DNA of 64,000 nt from Cryobacterium sp. N22 (GCF_002929555.1 NZ_PJJP01000022.1:1-64000), one strand, 5' to 3'; numbered from the stretch's first letter, positions 42,174 to 51,149 are shown. The notes: generated by a model from the sequence alone, not told the origin. A program made the numbers and translations.

Positions 42174-44819
42174 CTACTGGTCCTGGTCCAGTTCTGGTTC
42201 CAGTTCGCCTTGGCGGTGCCTGCGGTGAGCGAGCAACAGTCCGCCACCGGCCAGCATGGTCAGCAGCGCCATCACGACCACGGTCATCGAGATGTCGACG
42301 CCGGTCGTCGGGAGGTTCCCCGCCCGCGCCGTGGCGTCGGCCGCGTCGATGGGTGTCGGGTCTGCTCCGGCCGGGGCAGCCGGCTCCCCCGGCATGGCCG
42401 GGTCGACCGGGGTGCCGGGGTCAACCGGGGCGCCGGGGTCAACCGGGGCGCCGGGGTCGACCGGGGTGCCGGGGTCGACCGGCAGCACGGCTTCGGGATT
42501 GGCGTAGCTGTACCCGGCACCGAACGGGAACAGTGCGCCATCGGCGGTCTCCTCGTAGCCGGGAAGGTCGCTGAACTGTTCTTCCACAGCCGCGCGGGTT
42601 CCCGCGAGCGCGAAGGGCATCTTCCCCGTGAAGTCGACGTCTTCTTCGGTCGAGCCGACCTGTCCGGAGAGCAGATCCATGAGCGCCTTGTCACTGATGC
42701 CGAACCCGGCAACGATCGCGCCGGCATCCCGAAGGCCGCTGGCCTCGTCGAGCACGAACGGCTGGCGGAAGTAGACGTGGAGCACAACCTTGCTCGGGTC
42801 GCCGACCTCGTCGATGACCTGCTGGATGGTGTCCAGCGACGGCGTGACCTGCCACGACTCCGAGGTCGACATTCCGGTGAAGTCGAGAATGCTCGTCTCC
42901 CACGGAAGTGAACCACCGAATTGCAGCCCGCTGTCGGTGCACGTTGCGGCGGCGTAGGCGACACACGCGTCGGCGGCCCCAAACGGGCTTTCGCCGTCGA
43001 GGCCGGCGAAGCCGTCCGCGACGATCGGGTTCACGTGCTCGCCCTCGGCGGCGGCTTGGCTGTTGTAGCCGCGCGTGTTGACGTTCTGCGCCGACATCGA
43101 AATGACAACGTAGTCGCTGCCCTCCGCGCTGGGTCGCGCGCCGTCCGCAGCCGCGCTCTGCCCGTCGACGACGTCATAGCCGTAGGACTCTGCCACCCCC
43201 GGTTGGATGTCGCCGAGGAGGTACACACTCGAACCCTCGGCCAGCGGCAGGGTTCTCTCGCTGGTCGGGTCGTCGGCCGTGATCGGATCGTTCTGCAGCA
43301 GCACGGCGGACTTGTGTTGAACGTCCAAAGCGACAGCCTGGTGTTCTGCGGCACCCACCGTTGCGTCGGCAGCTGCCTCATCGACATACGGGTCCTCGAA
43401 CAGTCCCATCTGGAAGATGGGCTCGAGGAGCCGTTCCGCAGCCTGGGTGACCCGGGCCTCGGTGACGAGACCATCGCTGACCAGGTCGAGAATAACCCCG
43501 ACATCGTGGAAGCCGGACAGCGTTTCGGTGCCGCCATTGATTGCCGCCGCCACACGCTCGGCAACCGTCGCCTCTTCGAGGCCCCACGCGCGGGACTCGA
43601 TGATGCCGGTGTCGGAGTTGACGTAGCCGTTGAAGCCGAGCTCGTCCCTCAGAAGCCCGTTGACGATCTGATCCGAGAAGGCCATGCCGACCTCGTCGTA
43701 GGTGACACCGTTGCGGGTGAGGTCCATGGGAACGCCGTAGTACGGCATGATCGCCGAGACACCCGCCTCGATAGCGGCTTCGAAGGGCTGGAGGGCGTAG
43801 TCGAATCCGCCGCCCTCATAGGTCTGGGTCTTACCGAAGGAATAGTGCGGGTCGAACCCGAGCTCCTGCGGTCCGCCGCCGGGGAAGTGCTTCATGGTGA
43901 GGGCAACCGACGACTCGGGAGACAGCGAGTCGCCGTCTGAGTTCACCGGGCCCTGCAGGGTCTGCACGAGGCTCCGCATGATGTTGGAGTTCAGATTCGC
44001 GTCTTCGGTGAAGGTCTCGTGTGCCCGGTACCAGCGCGGTTCGGTGGAGAGGTCGGCCATGTAGCCGTACATCCCGCGCAGGCCGATGGATTCCCATTCC
44101 TCGCCCATGACTCCGGCGAAATCCTCGATGACAGACATGTCGCCTTCGCCCAGAGCCGCGGCCGCGAGGCCGGCCTCCTTGGGGAACGCGGTGAATGCGC
44201 CCGCCGCCTCGTTGATGCCCGCGCGCGCGTTCGGGTCGATGTGGTTGCGCGCATTGGACTTGAAGAGCACCGGGATGCCGAGCCGCGAGTCCTCGGCCAG
44301 CTCCTGAACCGAGTTCATGTACCCGGCCGCTTCACCGGGGGTGACGCTGGTGCTCGCGGCAAAGCCGCCCGCTGCCGGATCGCCGCACACGGCCTTGTCG
44401 GCGCTGGTGACGACGTTGCGCACGATGAAACGCCGCATGTTCTGGGTGTCAATGTAATCCGCTGCCATGGAGGGAACCACGCCGCGTGTGCCGGTGGCCG
44501 TGTCGCAGGCGGCGTTCATCGTGTCGATGAGCATGAGGCCGGCCTTCTCCTCCAGCGTCATCTGGCCGACGAGATCGGCGACCCGCTCGTCGACCGGCTG
44601 GCGCGAGTCTTCATACACGTCGAGTCGGCCGTTGCCGTTGCGGTCCTTGAACTGCTCGCCATCCACCGTGAGGTACAGCTTGCTGCCCCGCTCCGGGGTG
44701 GCGGATGCGGCGGGCTGGACGTTTGTCGTGACCCCCATCGCACCACCGGCGAGCAGAGTGAGAACGAGCGGAACAGCCGTTCGGGACAATAGTTTGCGGC
44801 GGGTTTTTTGCACAGTCAT
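42174..44819 (-). CDS. Glycoside hydrolase family 3 protein, exported and sortase-anchored
   Basis: 881 aa. Signal peptide (KTRRKLLSRTAVPLVLTLLAGG, first 30 residues), the GH3 N-terminal barrel with MTLEEKAGLMLID, KHFPGGGPQELGFD, and the nucleophile region FNGYVNSDTGII (Asp about 403), then the C-terminal GH3 domain ending near residue 770. After it come four VDPG[AT]P repeats and a cell-wall sorting signal: LPTTG at about 836-840, a hydrophobic stretch and a basic tail (AHRRHRQG). GH3 enzymes cut beta-glucosides, beta-xylosides or N-acetylglucosaminides; which one is unclear. ATG 7 nt after GGAG; a TTG two codons upstream is less likely. Same strand as the small LarE-like gene and next to a LacI regulator. 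Confidence 0.93.
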   Translation of the reverse strand: MTVQKTRRKLLSRTAVPLVLTLLAGGAMGVTTNVQPAASATPERGSKLYLTVDGEQFKDRNGNGRLDVYEDSRQPVDERVADLVGQMTLEEKAGLMLIDTMNAACDTATGTRGVVPSMAADYIDTQNMRRFIVRNVVTSADKAVCGDPAAGGFAASTSVTPGEAAGYMNSVQELAEDSRLGIPVLFKSNARNHIDPNARAGINEAAGAFTAFPKEAGLAAAALGEGDMSVIEDFAGVMGEEWESIGLRGMYGYMADLSTEPRWYRAHETFTEDANLNSNIMRSLVQTLQGPVNSDGDSLSPESSVALTMKHFPGGGPQELGFDPHYSFGKTQTYEGGGFDYALQPFEAAIEAGVSAIMPYYGVPMDLTRNGVTYDEVGMAFSDQIVNGLLRDELGFNGYVNSDTGIIESRAWGLEEATVAERVAAAINGGTETLSGFHDVGVILDLVSDGLVTEARVTQAAERLLEPIFQMGLFEDPYVDEAAADATVGAAEHQAVALDVQHKSAVLLQNDPITADDPTSERTLPLAEGSSVYLLGDIQPGVAESYGYDVVDGQSAAADGARPSAEGSDYVVISMSAQNVNTRGYNSQAAAEGEHVNPIVADGFAGLDGESPFGAADACVAYAAATCTDSGLQFGGSLPWETSILDFTGMSTSESWQVTPSLDTIQQVIDEVGDPSKVVLHVYFRQPFVLDEASGLRDAGAIVAGFGISDKALMDLLSGQVGSTEEDVDFTGKMPFALAGTRAAVEEQFSDLPGYEETADGALFPFGAGYSYANPEAVLPVDPGTPVDPGAPVDPGAPVDPGTPVDPAMPGEPAAPAGADPTPIDAADATARAGNLPTTGVDISMTVVVMALLTMLAGGGLLLAHRRHRQGELEPELDQDQ
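42401..42482. repeat. 18-bp tandem repeats coding for the GH3 wall-spanning linker
   Basis: About four and a half units of CCGGGGTCAACCGGGGCG type, each coding for VDPG[AT]P. Such Pro-rich linkers span the cell wall before the sorting signal. Confidence 0.85.
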
Positions 44820-44929
44820 AGACAATCTCCGTTGATCGAGTGACGTGCGCGTATCTGCTCGAAGAGAGGATTTGGAGCGAGCAGACAGCGCACCTATCTG
44901 CCGATGCTCACGGAGTTCAGCTGCCGTGC

Positions 44930-45181
44930 CTAGCTCTTGCCACCAGTTGTCGCACCGGTCAGATCGAGTGCGACCATCGTGAAGCCGGCCGATTTGATGA
45001 GGTTCACGACCTCGCTACGAAGCGGTTCCACGGCGAGGACCGGGATGACCGAGGAATCCACGATCACTCGTGCCAATTCGCCGAAATGCTGCACTCGCAC
45101 GCCGCCCAGGCCCAGGCGGCGGAGCTCCGTCTCCGCCATCTCCACTTGCGAGCTGGCTTGAGTGCCGGTGACGTCGGTCAT
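44930..45181 (-). CDS. Stand-alone domain resembling the C-terminus of LarE
   Basis: 83 aa. The run AETELRRLGLGGVRVQHFGELARV followed by a hydrophobic link and GFTMVALDLTGATTGG resembles the last 80 residues of LarE (pattern LRxLGFxxVRVRHHGxLARIEV...LKxLGFxYVTLDLxGYRxGS). LarE makes the nickel-pincer cofactor of lactate racemase-type enzymes by sacrificing a cysteine sulphur, but its N-terminal ATP-PPi domain is missing here: only 163 bp separate this start from the divergent LacI gene. The gene has its own AAAGGAG ribosome binding site and an intact frame, so it may be a real small protein and not just debris. It precedes the GH3 gene (110 bp). Confidence 0.65.
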   Translation of the reverse strand: MTDVTGTQASSQVEMAETELRRLGLGGVRVQHFGELARVIVDSSVIPVLAVEPLRSEVVNLIKSAGFTMVALDLTGATTGGKS

Positions 45182-45308
45182 GGTTTTACGCTCCTTTGCG
45201 TGATCTCGCCGTGTTGCTTGTTGCGGCCGTACAGTCATGAGCGCGAAGCGGCGTGGATTGTCACTGTAACCGGTGCCGGTGCGAAACAATTCGTTTCTCT
45301 CCCGCTGT

Positions 45309-45338
45309 TTGGCAATCGGTTGTCATTCTGAGTAGGCT
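45309..45338 (+). promoter_or_regulatory. lacI-type gene promoter with operator
   Basis: -35 TTGGCA (45309-45314), 18-nt spacer, -10 TAGGCT (45333-45338), then 6 nt to the ATG: a leaderless start. The palindrome TGGCAA-TCGG-TTGTCA (45310-45325) covers the -35 box and matches the operator at 46434. Confidence 0.7.
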
Positions 45339-45344
45339 CACAGA

Positions 45345-46406
45345 ATGTCTGAAGACTCGGACGGCAATGGCGCCCGTCGATCCAGCCCCACTATTTACGA
45401 TGTCGCTGCGGCCGCAGGCGTGGCACCATCAACGGTTTCCCGAACCTTCTCGCGGCCAGGGCGGGTGAACAGCGAGACCGCAGAGCGCATCCGCCGGATA
45501 GCCGCGGAGATGGGCTACCGCACGAATCCGGTGGCGCGGGCGCTACCCACGGGACGAACCTCCATCATCGCCATCATCGTGTCGGATGTGACCAATCCCT
45601 TCTTTTTCGAGATCATCCGTGGTGCCGAAGAGACCGCGTCAGCGGCGGGGTACACGCTTCTGGTGGCGGATGTGAACGAGTCCGCGGATGCCGAGCGCAA
45701 GGCCCTGGACCGCACGCTTCCCCTGGTCGAGGGGATCGTGCTGGCAACCTCCCGCATGTCCGATTCCTCCATTCGCGTCGCGGCCAAGCAGCGACCGACC
45801 GTTGTACTCAATCGCACGACCACCGACATTCCCAGCGTCGTCACCGACAACGCCCGCGGGATGAAGCGGGCGGTGCACCATCTCGCCGACCTTGGACACA
45901 CCAGCATCACCTACGTGGCCGGCCCGCAGGGGTCGTGGGCCGACGGGGTTCGATGGCGGGCCTTTTACGACGCGACCACCGAACTGGACATCAGGGGCAA
46001 GCGGGTCGGGCCCTTCGCCCCAACCCAGGCCGGGGGGCTGTCGGCCGCGCATGAGTTGGCGAAAGACGCCACCTCCGCAGTCATCTCCTACAACGATTTG
46101 ATGGCGATCGGCATGATGCGCGGCTTCGTCAGGCAGGGGATCAGCGTGCCGGACGACATCTCCGTCGTCGGCTTCGACAACATCTTCGGCTCAGACTTCT
46201 GCACGCCGCCGTTGACCACCGTGGCGGCCCCGCTGCACAGCCTGGGCGCCTACGCCGTGCAGACGCTCCTCGCCGAGCTGGCGAAAACGTCCTACGACAG
46301 GCAGGCCGCGCCGAAGCCCCTCAAGGTTGTTCTGCTGCCCTCCCAACTGGTGGTGCGCGGATCGACCGGGCCACGCAACGCGGTGCTTGCCAAACGAGCG
46401 TCGTAA
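45345..46406 (+). CDS. LacI-family transcriptional regulator
   Basis: 353 aa. HTH at about 16-40 (TIYDVAAAAGVAPSTVSRTF), hinge helix NPVARALPTGR, and a periplasmic-binding-like effector domain (IIAIIVSDVTNPFFFEIIRG, then NDLMAIGMMRGF and DISVVGFDNI). The effector is probably a sugar or sugar acid. It reads away from the GH3/LarE-like genes and toward the TRAP genes 225 bp downstream. A matching palindrome lies over its own promoter and over the TRAP promoter, so it probably represses both itself and the transporter. Confidence 0.93.
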   Translation: MSEDSDGNGARRSSPTIYDVAAAAGVAPSTVSRTFSRPGRVNSETAERIRRIAAEMGYRTNPVARALPTGRTSIIAIIVSDVTNPFFFEIIRGAEETASAAGYTLLVADVNESADAERKALDRTLPLVEGIVLATSRMSDSSIRVAAKQRPTVVLNRTTTDIPSVVTDNARGMKRAVHHLADLGHTSITYVAGPQGSWADGVRWRAFYDATTELDIRGKRVGPFAPTQAGGLSAAHELAKDATSAVISYNDLMAIGMMRGFVRQGISVPDDISVVGFDNIFGSDFCTPPLTTVAAPLHSLGAYAVQTLLAELAKTSYDRQAAPKPLKVVLLPSQLVVRGSTGPRNAVLAKRAS

Positions 46407-46433
46407 TCCCGTCCCGTTCCACCCCTGCGGCAA

Positions 46434-46477
46434 ATGATGGCAATTGGTTGCCATCATCTGTCGGACTTGCGTAAATG
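46434..46477 (+). promoter_or_regulatory. TRAP operon promoter with LacI-type operator
   Basis: Ten-base arms ATGATGGCAA and TTGCCATCAT around TTGG (46434-46457), sharing TGGCAA-NNGG-TTG with the operator at 45310. The right arm contains -35 TTGCCA (46448-46453); 18 nt later is TAAATG (46472-46477) as -10. Confidence 0.72.
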
Positions 46478-46631
46478 AGTTCAGCGCCGGCGGTCCTCGT
46501 CACGCGCAGTAGCACTCACACAGCACGGCAACGGCGCCCAACCCCCGGCACAGCAGACGGATCCAACGTCATTCGGGTGGTATCTCCTCGGGACGCCTGC
46601 GCCGCGCATCCCATGCACCCAAGGAGACACC

Positions 46632-47657
46632 ATGCGGAACACATCGCGGTTTTTCGTAGCCCCCACAGTGGGCTTGCTCGCCCTTTCGCTCGTTGCCTGC
46701 GGCAGCAGCACCGCCGAAGGTCAGGCGGCCGGCGGCGAGACCACCACCCTGCAACTGGCCCTGAACCAGACCGAAGAGCACCCCTCGTACATCTCTCTCG
46801 ACGCTTTCGGTGACCGCCTCGTCAAGTCCACCGATGGCCGCTTTGACATCGAGGTCTTCCCGAACGAGCAGCTGGGCGCCCAGGCCGACACCCTGCAGCT
46901 CGTCAGCGACGGCGTTGTCGACATGGCAATCGTCTCCGGGGCCCAGCTGGAGAACCTGTCCAAGGACTTCATCGCCTTCAACCTCCCCACGGTATTCGAT
47001 TCCGTCGAGCACCAGATGTCCGTGGTGAACAACCCGGAGATCACCGGCGACCTGTACTCGTCGCTGGCCGAGAGCAACAGCGTTTCGGTCGTCGGCGGCC
47101 TCACTCAGGGTGCCCGCAGCATCTACACCAAGACTGCGCCCGCCGAGACGCCCGCCGACCTCGCCGGCCAGAAGATCCGCGTCCAGGAGAGCGAACTGTT
47201 CCTCGCCCTCGTCGAGGCCATCGGCGCCTCGCCCACCCCGATGGCTTTCGGTGAGGTGTACACGGCTCTGCAGTCCGGCGTTATCGACGGCGCCGAGAAC
47301 AACGAGGTTTCCTACTTCACCCAGAAGCACCACGAAGTGGCCCCGTTCTTCTCGTACACCAACCACCTCATCGGCCTGGACTACCTGATCATCAACAGCA
47401 ACACGCTCGAGGGCATGAGCGACGAAGACCGCGCAGCGTTCGACGAGGAATGGACGGGGACCTACGAACAGCACACCACGCTGTGGGGCGAAGCGACCGA
47501 CGACGCCATCGCCGGCGCCACCGCGGCGGGAGCCACCTTCACCGAGGTCGACTCTGACGCCTTCACCGAAGCGCTCGAGCCGCTGGTTGACCAGTTCCTG
47601 ACCGAGCCCAGCCAGAAGAAGCTCTACGACGCCGCTCGTGAGGCCAGCACCAAATAG
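46632..47657 (+). CDS. dctP: TRAP transporter solute-binding protein, DctP type
   Basis: 341 aa lipoprotein: signal peptide with lipobox SLVACG, so it is tethered outside the membrane. The DctP fold shows in VEVFPNEQLGAQADTLQLV-like residues (FDIEVFPNEQLGAQ) and the ligand-helix signature ALQSGVIDGAENN, common in binders of sugar acids (hexuronates, aldonates). It passes substrate to the DctQM permease encoded next. AAGGAGAC precedes the ATG by a few bases. A hairpin after its stop may stabilise its mRNA over that of the permease genes. Confidence 0.92.
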   Translation: MRNTSRFFVAPTVGLLALSLVACGSSTAEGQAAGGETTTLQLALNQTEEHPSYISLDAFGDRLVKSTDGRFDIEVFPNEQLGAQADTLQLVSDGVVDMAIVSGAQLENLSKDFIAFNLPTVFDSVEHQMSVVNNPEITGDLYSSLAESNSVSVVGGLTQGARSIYTKTAPAETPADLAGQKIRVQESELFLALVEAIGASPTPMAFGEVYTALQSGVIDGAENNEVSYFTQKHHEVAPFFSYTNHLIGLDYLIINSNTLEGMSDEDRAAFDEEWTGTYEQHTTLWGEATDDAIAGATAAGATFTEVDSDAFTEALEPLVDQFLTEPSQKKLYDAAREASTK

Positions 47658-47674
47658 TCTGCCGTCACTCGCGG

Positions 47675-47706
47675 GGCCGGGCCGGAGCAGAGGCTCCGTC
47701 CCGGCC
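47675..47706 (+). terminator. Intercistronic hairpin between dctP and dctQ
   Basis: GGCCGGG-C-CGGAGC pairs with GCTCCG-T-CCCGGCC around AGAG, with a single mismatch. No T run. It may stop part of the transcription or protect the dctP end, giving more binding protein than permease. Confidence 0.65.
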
Positions 47707-47770
47707 TTGCGCGTGCGTACCCGTAACGCGACACCGCCGTACAACTGGGCTGGCACCCGAAGGGAAAACA

Positions 47771-48364
47771 ATGGCTACACATCCGGACGATGAGGCGAAC
47801 TCCTCCGAACACGACGACGCAGCAACCGTGCGCACATCCAGGACGGTCCCAGCTCTCGAAGCGATCCGCAAGACTACAGACCGCATCCTGGCCCTGTTGT
47901 GCATGGTGATCTTCGTCGCACTCGTGGTGATCGTGAGCTGGCAGGTCTTCTCGCGACAGATACTGCAGGACTCGGCACCGTGGACCGAAGAGGCGGCGCG
48001 TTACACCTTCGTAGTCCTGGCCCTTCTCGGCGCGGCGCTGGTTTTCTCGGAACGCGGTCACATCGCCGTGGAGCTGCTGGCGTCCAGGTTCCCCGTGGCC
48101 GGTCAGCTGATCATCTCGGTGGCCGTTGAACTGATCGTGATCTTCTTCGCGGTGTTCGTGTTCGTCATCGGCGGCTACCGGGTGGCGGCGAATGCCTGGA
48201 ACCAGGGACTCTCGACGCTGCCGCTGAGTGTGGGGCAGGTCTACATGGTGCTGCCGCTCGTGGGCATCCTCATCACCTTCTACTCGATCTACCACCTCAT
48301 TACGGTTCTCCTCAACGGAGAGCGCCCCACGCCGTCCGTCGACGAGACCGCGGAAGTGATCTAA
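47771..48364 (+). CDS. dctQ: TRAP transporter small permease, DctQ type
   Basis: 197 aa with four membrane helices (ILALLCMVIFVALVVIVSWQVFSR as the first). WTEEAARYTFVVLALLGAAL is the typical DctQ second helix. It pairs with DctM to form the sodium-driven permease. The N-terminal 35 residues are polar and variable. Eight nt separate its stop from the dctM start. Confidence 0.9.
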   Translation: MATHPDDEANSSEHDDAATVRTSRTVPALEAIRKTTDRILALLCMVIFVALVVIVSWQVFSRQILQDSAPWTEEAARYTFVVLALLGAALVFSERGHIAVELLASRFPVAGQLIISVAVELIVIFFAVFVFVIGGYRVAANAWNQGLSTLPLSVGQVYMVLPLVGILITFYSIYHLITVLLNGERPTPSVDETAEVI

Positions 48365-48372
48365 GGCGCGCC

Positions 48373-49680
48373 ATGGATACTCTGACAGTCACCACAATCG
48401 TTCTTCTGGGCGGAATCGCCCTCTTGCTCGCGTTCGGTGTTCCCGTTGCCGTCGCAATGGGCCTGCCGTCTGCCTTCGCCATCGTGCTCCTGTTGGGTTG
48501 GGAGGGCGCCGCGCTCACATCCGCTCAGCGGGTGTTCTCCGGAAGCAACTCCTTCGCACTCCTTGCCATCCCCTTCTTCATCCTGGCTGGTGGCCTCATG
48601 ACGAACGGCGGGATAGCGACCCGCCTCATTGACCTTGCTCTGGTCGTCGCCGGTCGACTCCCCGCTTCACTCGCGCAGACGACCGTGGTGGCGAACACCA
48701 TGTTCGGCGCCGTTTCCGGAGCATCGGTCGCATCCGCCGCCGCCGTCGGCACCGTCTTGTCACCGCGAATGAAGAAGGACGGCTACGACCCGGCGTTCTC
48801 CGCCGCCGTCAACGCCGCGGCCTCACCGGCGGGGATGCTCATCCCGCCGAGTAACACCTTCATCGTGTACTCGCTCGTGTCCGGAACGTCGATCGCGGCC
48901 CTCTTTATGGCCGGCATCGGCCCGGGTCTGCTCTGGTCTGCGGTCTGCTTCGTCATGGTCGCGATCTATGCCCGCAAGCACCCGGAACTCCGCAGCCACG
49001 TCCGGCCCAGCCTGCGCCAGGCGCTCATCGTCTTCCTGCGGGCGCTGCCCGCGCTGGCGCTCATCGTCGTCGTCATCGGCGGCATCCTCAGCGGATTCTT
49101 CACTGCGACCGAGTCCGCGGTCATCGCCGTTCTCTACGCCTTGATCCTCGGGCTCGTGCAGCGCACGCTGCCGGTGCGCGACCTGCCCAAGGTGATCCTC
49201 GAGGCGGCCAAGACCACCTCCATCGTGATGCTGCTGATCGGTGTGTCCGGCATCCTCGCGTGGGTGCTCTCGTTCTCCCGCATCCCGCAGACGATCAGCG
49301 AGAAGCTGCTCAGCTTCACCGACAACCCGGCGATCATCCTCGCCATCATCATGGTGGTGCTGCTGCTCGCGGGCACGATTATGGACCCGACCCCGGCGAT
49401 CCTGATCTTCACGCCGATCTTCCTGCCCGTCGTGGTGTCGGTCGGGGTGGATCCCATCCACTTCGGCGCGATGATGGTCTTCAACATGTGCCTCGGCAAC
49501 ATTTCGCCCCCGATCGGCAACAACCTCTTCGTCGCGGCGAGAGTTGCCAAGGTGAAGATAGAACCGGTCATCGGCCGGCTGATGCCGTTCTTCTGGGCGC
49601 TGTGCATCGGCCTGCTCATCGTGACGTACATTCCCGAGCTGTCGACCTGGCTGCCGACTCAGCTCGGCCTGATGCCGTAG
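48373..49680 (+). CDS. dctM: TRAP transporter large permease, DctM type
   Basis: 435 aa, about twelve membrane helices. Typical DctM stretches are GVPVAVAMGLPSAFAIVLLL, SGASVASAAAVGTVLSPRMKKDGYD (split), FSAAVNAAASPAGMLIPPSN and MVFNMCLGNISPPIGNNLFVA (split). It carries the transport path, taking up substrate with sodium ions. Together with DctP and DctQ it makes a full transporter under the LacI-type regulator. Confidence 0.94.
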   Translation: MDTLTVTTIVLLGGIALLLAFGVPVAVAMGLPSAFAIVLLLGWEGAALTSAQRVFSGSNSFALLAIPFFILAGGLMTNGGIATRLIDLALVVAGRLPASLAQTTVVANTMFGAVSGASVASAAAVGTVLSPRMKKDGYDPAFSAAVNAAASPAGMLIPPSNTFIVYSLVSGTSIAALFMAGIGPGLLWSAVCFVMVAIYARKHPELRSHVRPSLRQALIVFLRALPALALIVVVIGGILSGFFTATESAVIAVLYALILGLVQRTLPVRDLPKVILEAAKTTSIVMLLIGVSGILAWVLSFSRIPQTISEKLLSFTDNPAIILAIIMVVLLLAGTIMDPTPAILIFTPIFLPVVVSVGVDPIHFGAMMVFNMCLGNISPPIGNNLFVAARVAKVKIEPVIGRLMPFFWALCIGLLIVTYIPELSTWLPTQLGLMP

Positions 49681-49692
49681 TAGCGCACGGGA

Positions 49693-49721
49693 GAGGCGCG
49701 GGGCCGGCGGTCGCGCGCCTC
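49693..49721. terminator. Hairpin between convergent dctM and radical SAM genes
   Basis: GAGGCGCG and CGCGCCTC arms around 13 nt; can serve both strands. No T run. Confidence 0.5.
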
Positions 49722-49749
49722 TGCTGTGTCGCGATCCGGGAGGGGGCGC

Positions 49750-50838
49750 TCAGAACAGGGTGGGCGAGAGCTCCGGCGGCAGCTCGGCGGAGATCAGCGA
49801 GCCGGCCGGGCCCGCCGTCGGGCCGGGCCGGGCATCCGCACCGGTCAGTGCTGTGGAGAGGATACCGCCGGTCGCCGGGTCCTCGGTGCGCCGCTGGAGC
49901 CCGTGCGCGCGGATCAGCGGCTGGATGCGCTCGGCCAGCCACTGGCGGTACTCCTTGGGTGCGTAGGTGCCCCGTTTGTAGAGCTCGCGGTACCGGGGCA
50001 GCAGCTCGGGGTGGTCCTGTTCGAGCCACTGGAAGTACCACTCCTTGACCCCGGGCTTGAGGTGCAGCGAGCTGTAGAGCACCCCGGTGGCGCCCGCGGC
50101 CTTGGCTTGGCGCATGGCCTCGTCGAGGTGGGCCTTGGTGTCGGTGAGGAACGGCAGGATCGGCATCATGAACACCGAGCAGTCCAGGCCACGGTCGCGG
50201 ATGGCACTGACCGTGGCCAGCCGGGCCTTGGTGCTGGGAGTGCCCGGTTCCACGGCCTGCTGCAGCGCGTCGTCGTAGATGGCGATCGACATGGCCAGGT
50301 CCACCGGCACGTGTTGGCTGGCCTCACTCAGCAGGTCGAGGTCGCGGCGTAGCAGGGTGCCCTTGGTGAGGATCGAGAACGGGGTGCCGGAGTCGGCAAG
50401 CGCGGCGATGATGCCGGGCATCAGCCGGTAGCGGCCCTCGGCCCGTTGGTACGGGTCGGTGTTGGTGCCCAGCGCCACCGGATGCCGGCCCCAGGTGGGC
50501 TTGGTCAGTTCTTTCCTGAGCACCTCGGCGACGTTGACCTTCACGATGATCTCGTTGTCGAAGTCCTTGCCCGCGTCGAGGTCGAGGTAGTTGTGGGTGG
50601 GGCGAGCAAAGCAGTACGAGCACGCATGAGAGCAGCCCCGGTACGGGTTGATGGTCCAGCCGAATGGCATCGCGCTCTGGCCGGGCACCCGGTTGAGGGC
50701 GGACTTGGCGAGTACCTCGTGGAAGGTGATCCCGTCGAACTCGGGGGTGCGCACGCTCCGCACCAGGTTGTTCAGCCGGGCCAGGCCGGGCAGCGCGCCG
50801 GCCTGCTCGGTCGTTAGTTCCTGTCCACTCCACCGCAT
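49750..50838 (-). CDS. Rv2578c-like radical SAM protein
   Basis: 362 aa. The [4Fe-4S] motif CSHACSYCFAR (CxxxCxxC) follows WTINPYRGC, a combination typical of the spore-photoproduct-lyase-like COG1533 group and of actinobacterial Rv2578c proteins. LGTNTDPYQRAEGRYRLMPGI (split) and ILTKGTLLRRD are further group signatures. Substrate unknown. ATG start at 50838. Single gene, convergent with dctM. Confidence 0.9.
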   Translation of the reverse strand: MRWSGQELTTEQAGALPGLARLNNLVRSVRTPEFDGITFHEVLAKSALNRVPGQSAMPFGWTINPYRGCSHACSYCFARPTHNYLDLDAGKDFDNEIIVKVNVAEVLRKELTKPTWGRHPVALGTNTDPYQRAEGRYRLMPGIIAALADSGTPFSILTKGTLLRRDLDLLSEASQHVPVDLAMSIAIYDDALQQAVEPGTPSTKARLATVSAIRDRGLDCSVFMMPILPFLTDTKAHLDEAMRQAKAAGATGVLYSSLHLKPGVKEWYFQWLEQDHPELLPRYRELYKRGTYAPKEYRQWLAERIQPLIRAHGLQRRTEDPATGGILSTALTGADARPGPTAGPAGSLISAELPPELSPTLF

Positions 50839-51149
50839 GCATCAAGTCGAACACATGTTCGACTGGGATGCAAGGTGGTGGACGGTGCGTGCCCGATCTG
50901 TGCGACTGGGCTCGGCTGCGGGCGGGACCTGGCCGCGTGCAAACGCGGAGTTATTCGGGACACGCCGCGTGGGCGGACGGTCGATACGGCGTGTTGCGAG
51001 ATTCTCCGCCTTTAGTGCGGGCCTGGGCAGCCGGGCCGGTGTGGGTGCTGCTGGGGCTTGAGCTACTCGGGCCGTGCGGGCAGTGCGACCGGAGCGCGGC
51101 TCACGCGGGTTGCGCGGCACGGCGGGGCGCCGCATCCGCCGGTCGGGTC

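Noticed and set aside
42401-42482. Regular 18-bp repeats as a CRISPR-like array
   Set aside because: There are no spacers; the units are contiguous, in frame and encode a Pro-rich linker.
45275-45300. GAAAC-AATTC-GTTTC inverted repeat near the lacI-type gene as a second operator
   Set aside because: The arms are short and no copy is present near the TRAP or GH3 genes, unlike the TGGCAA palindrome.
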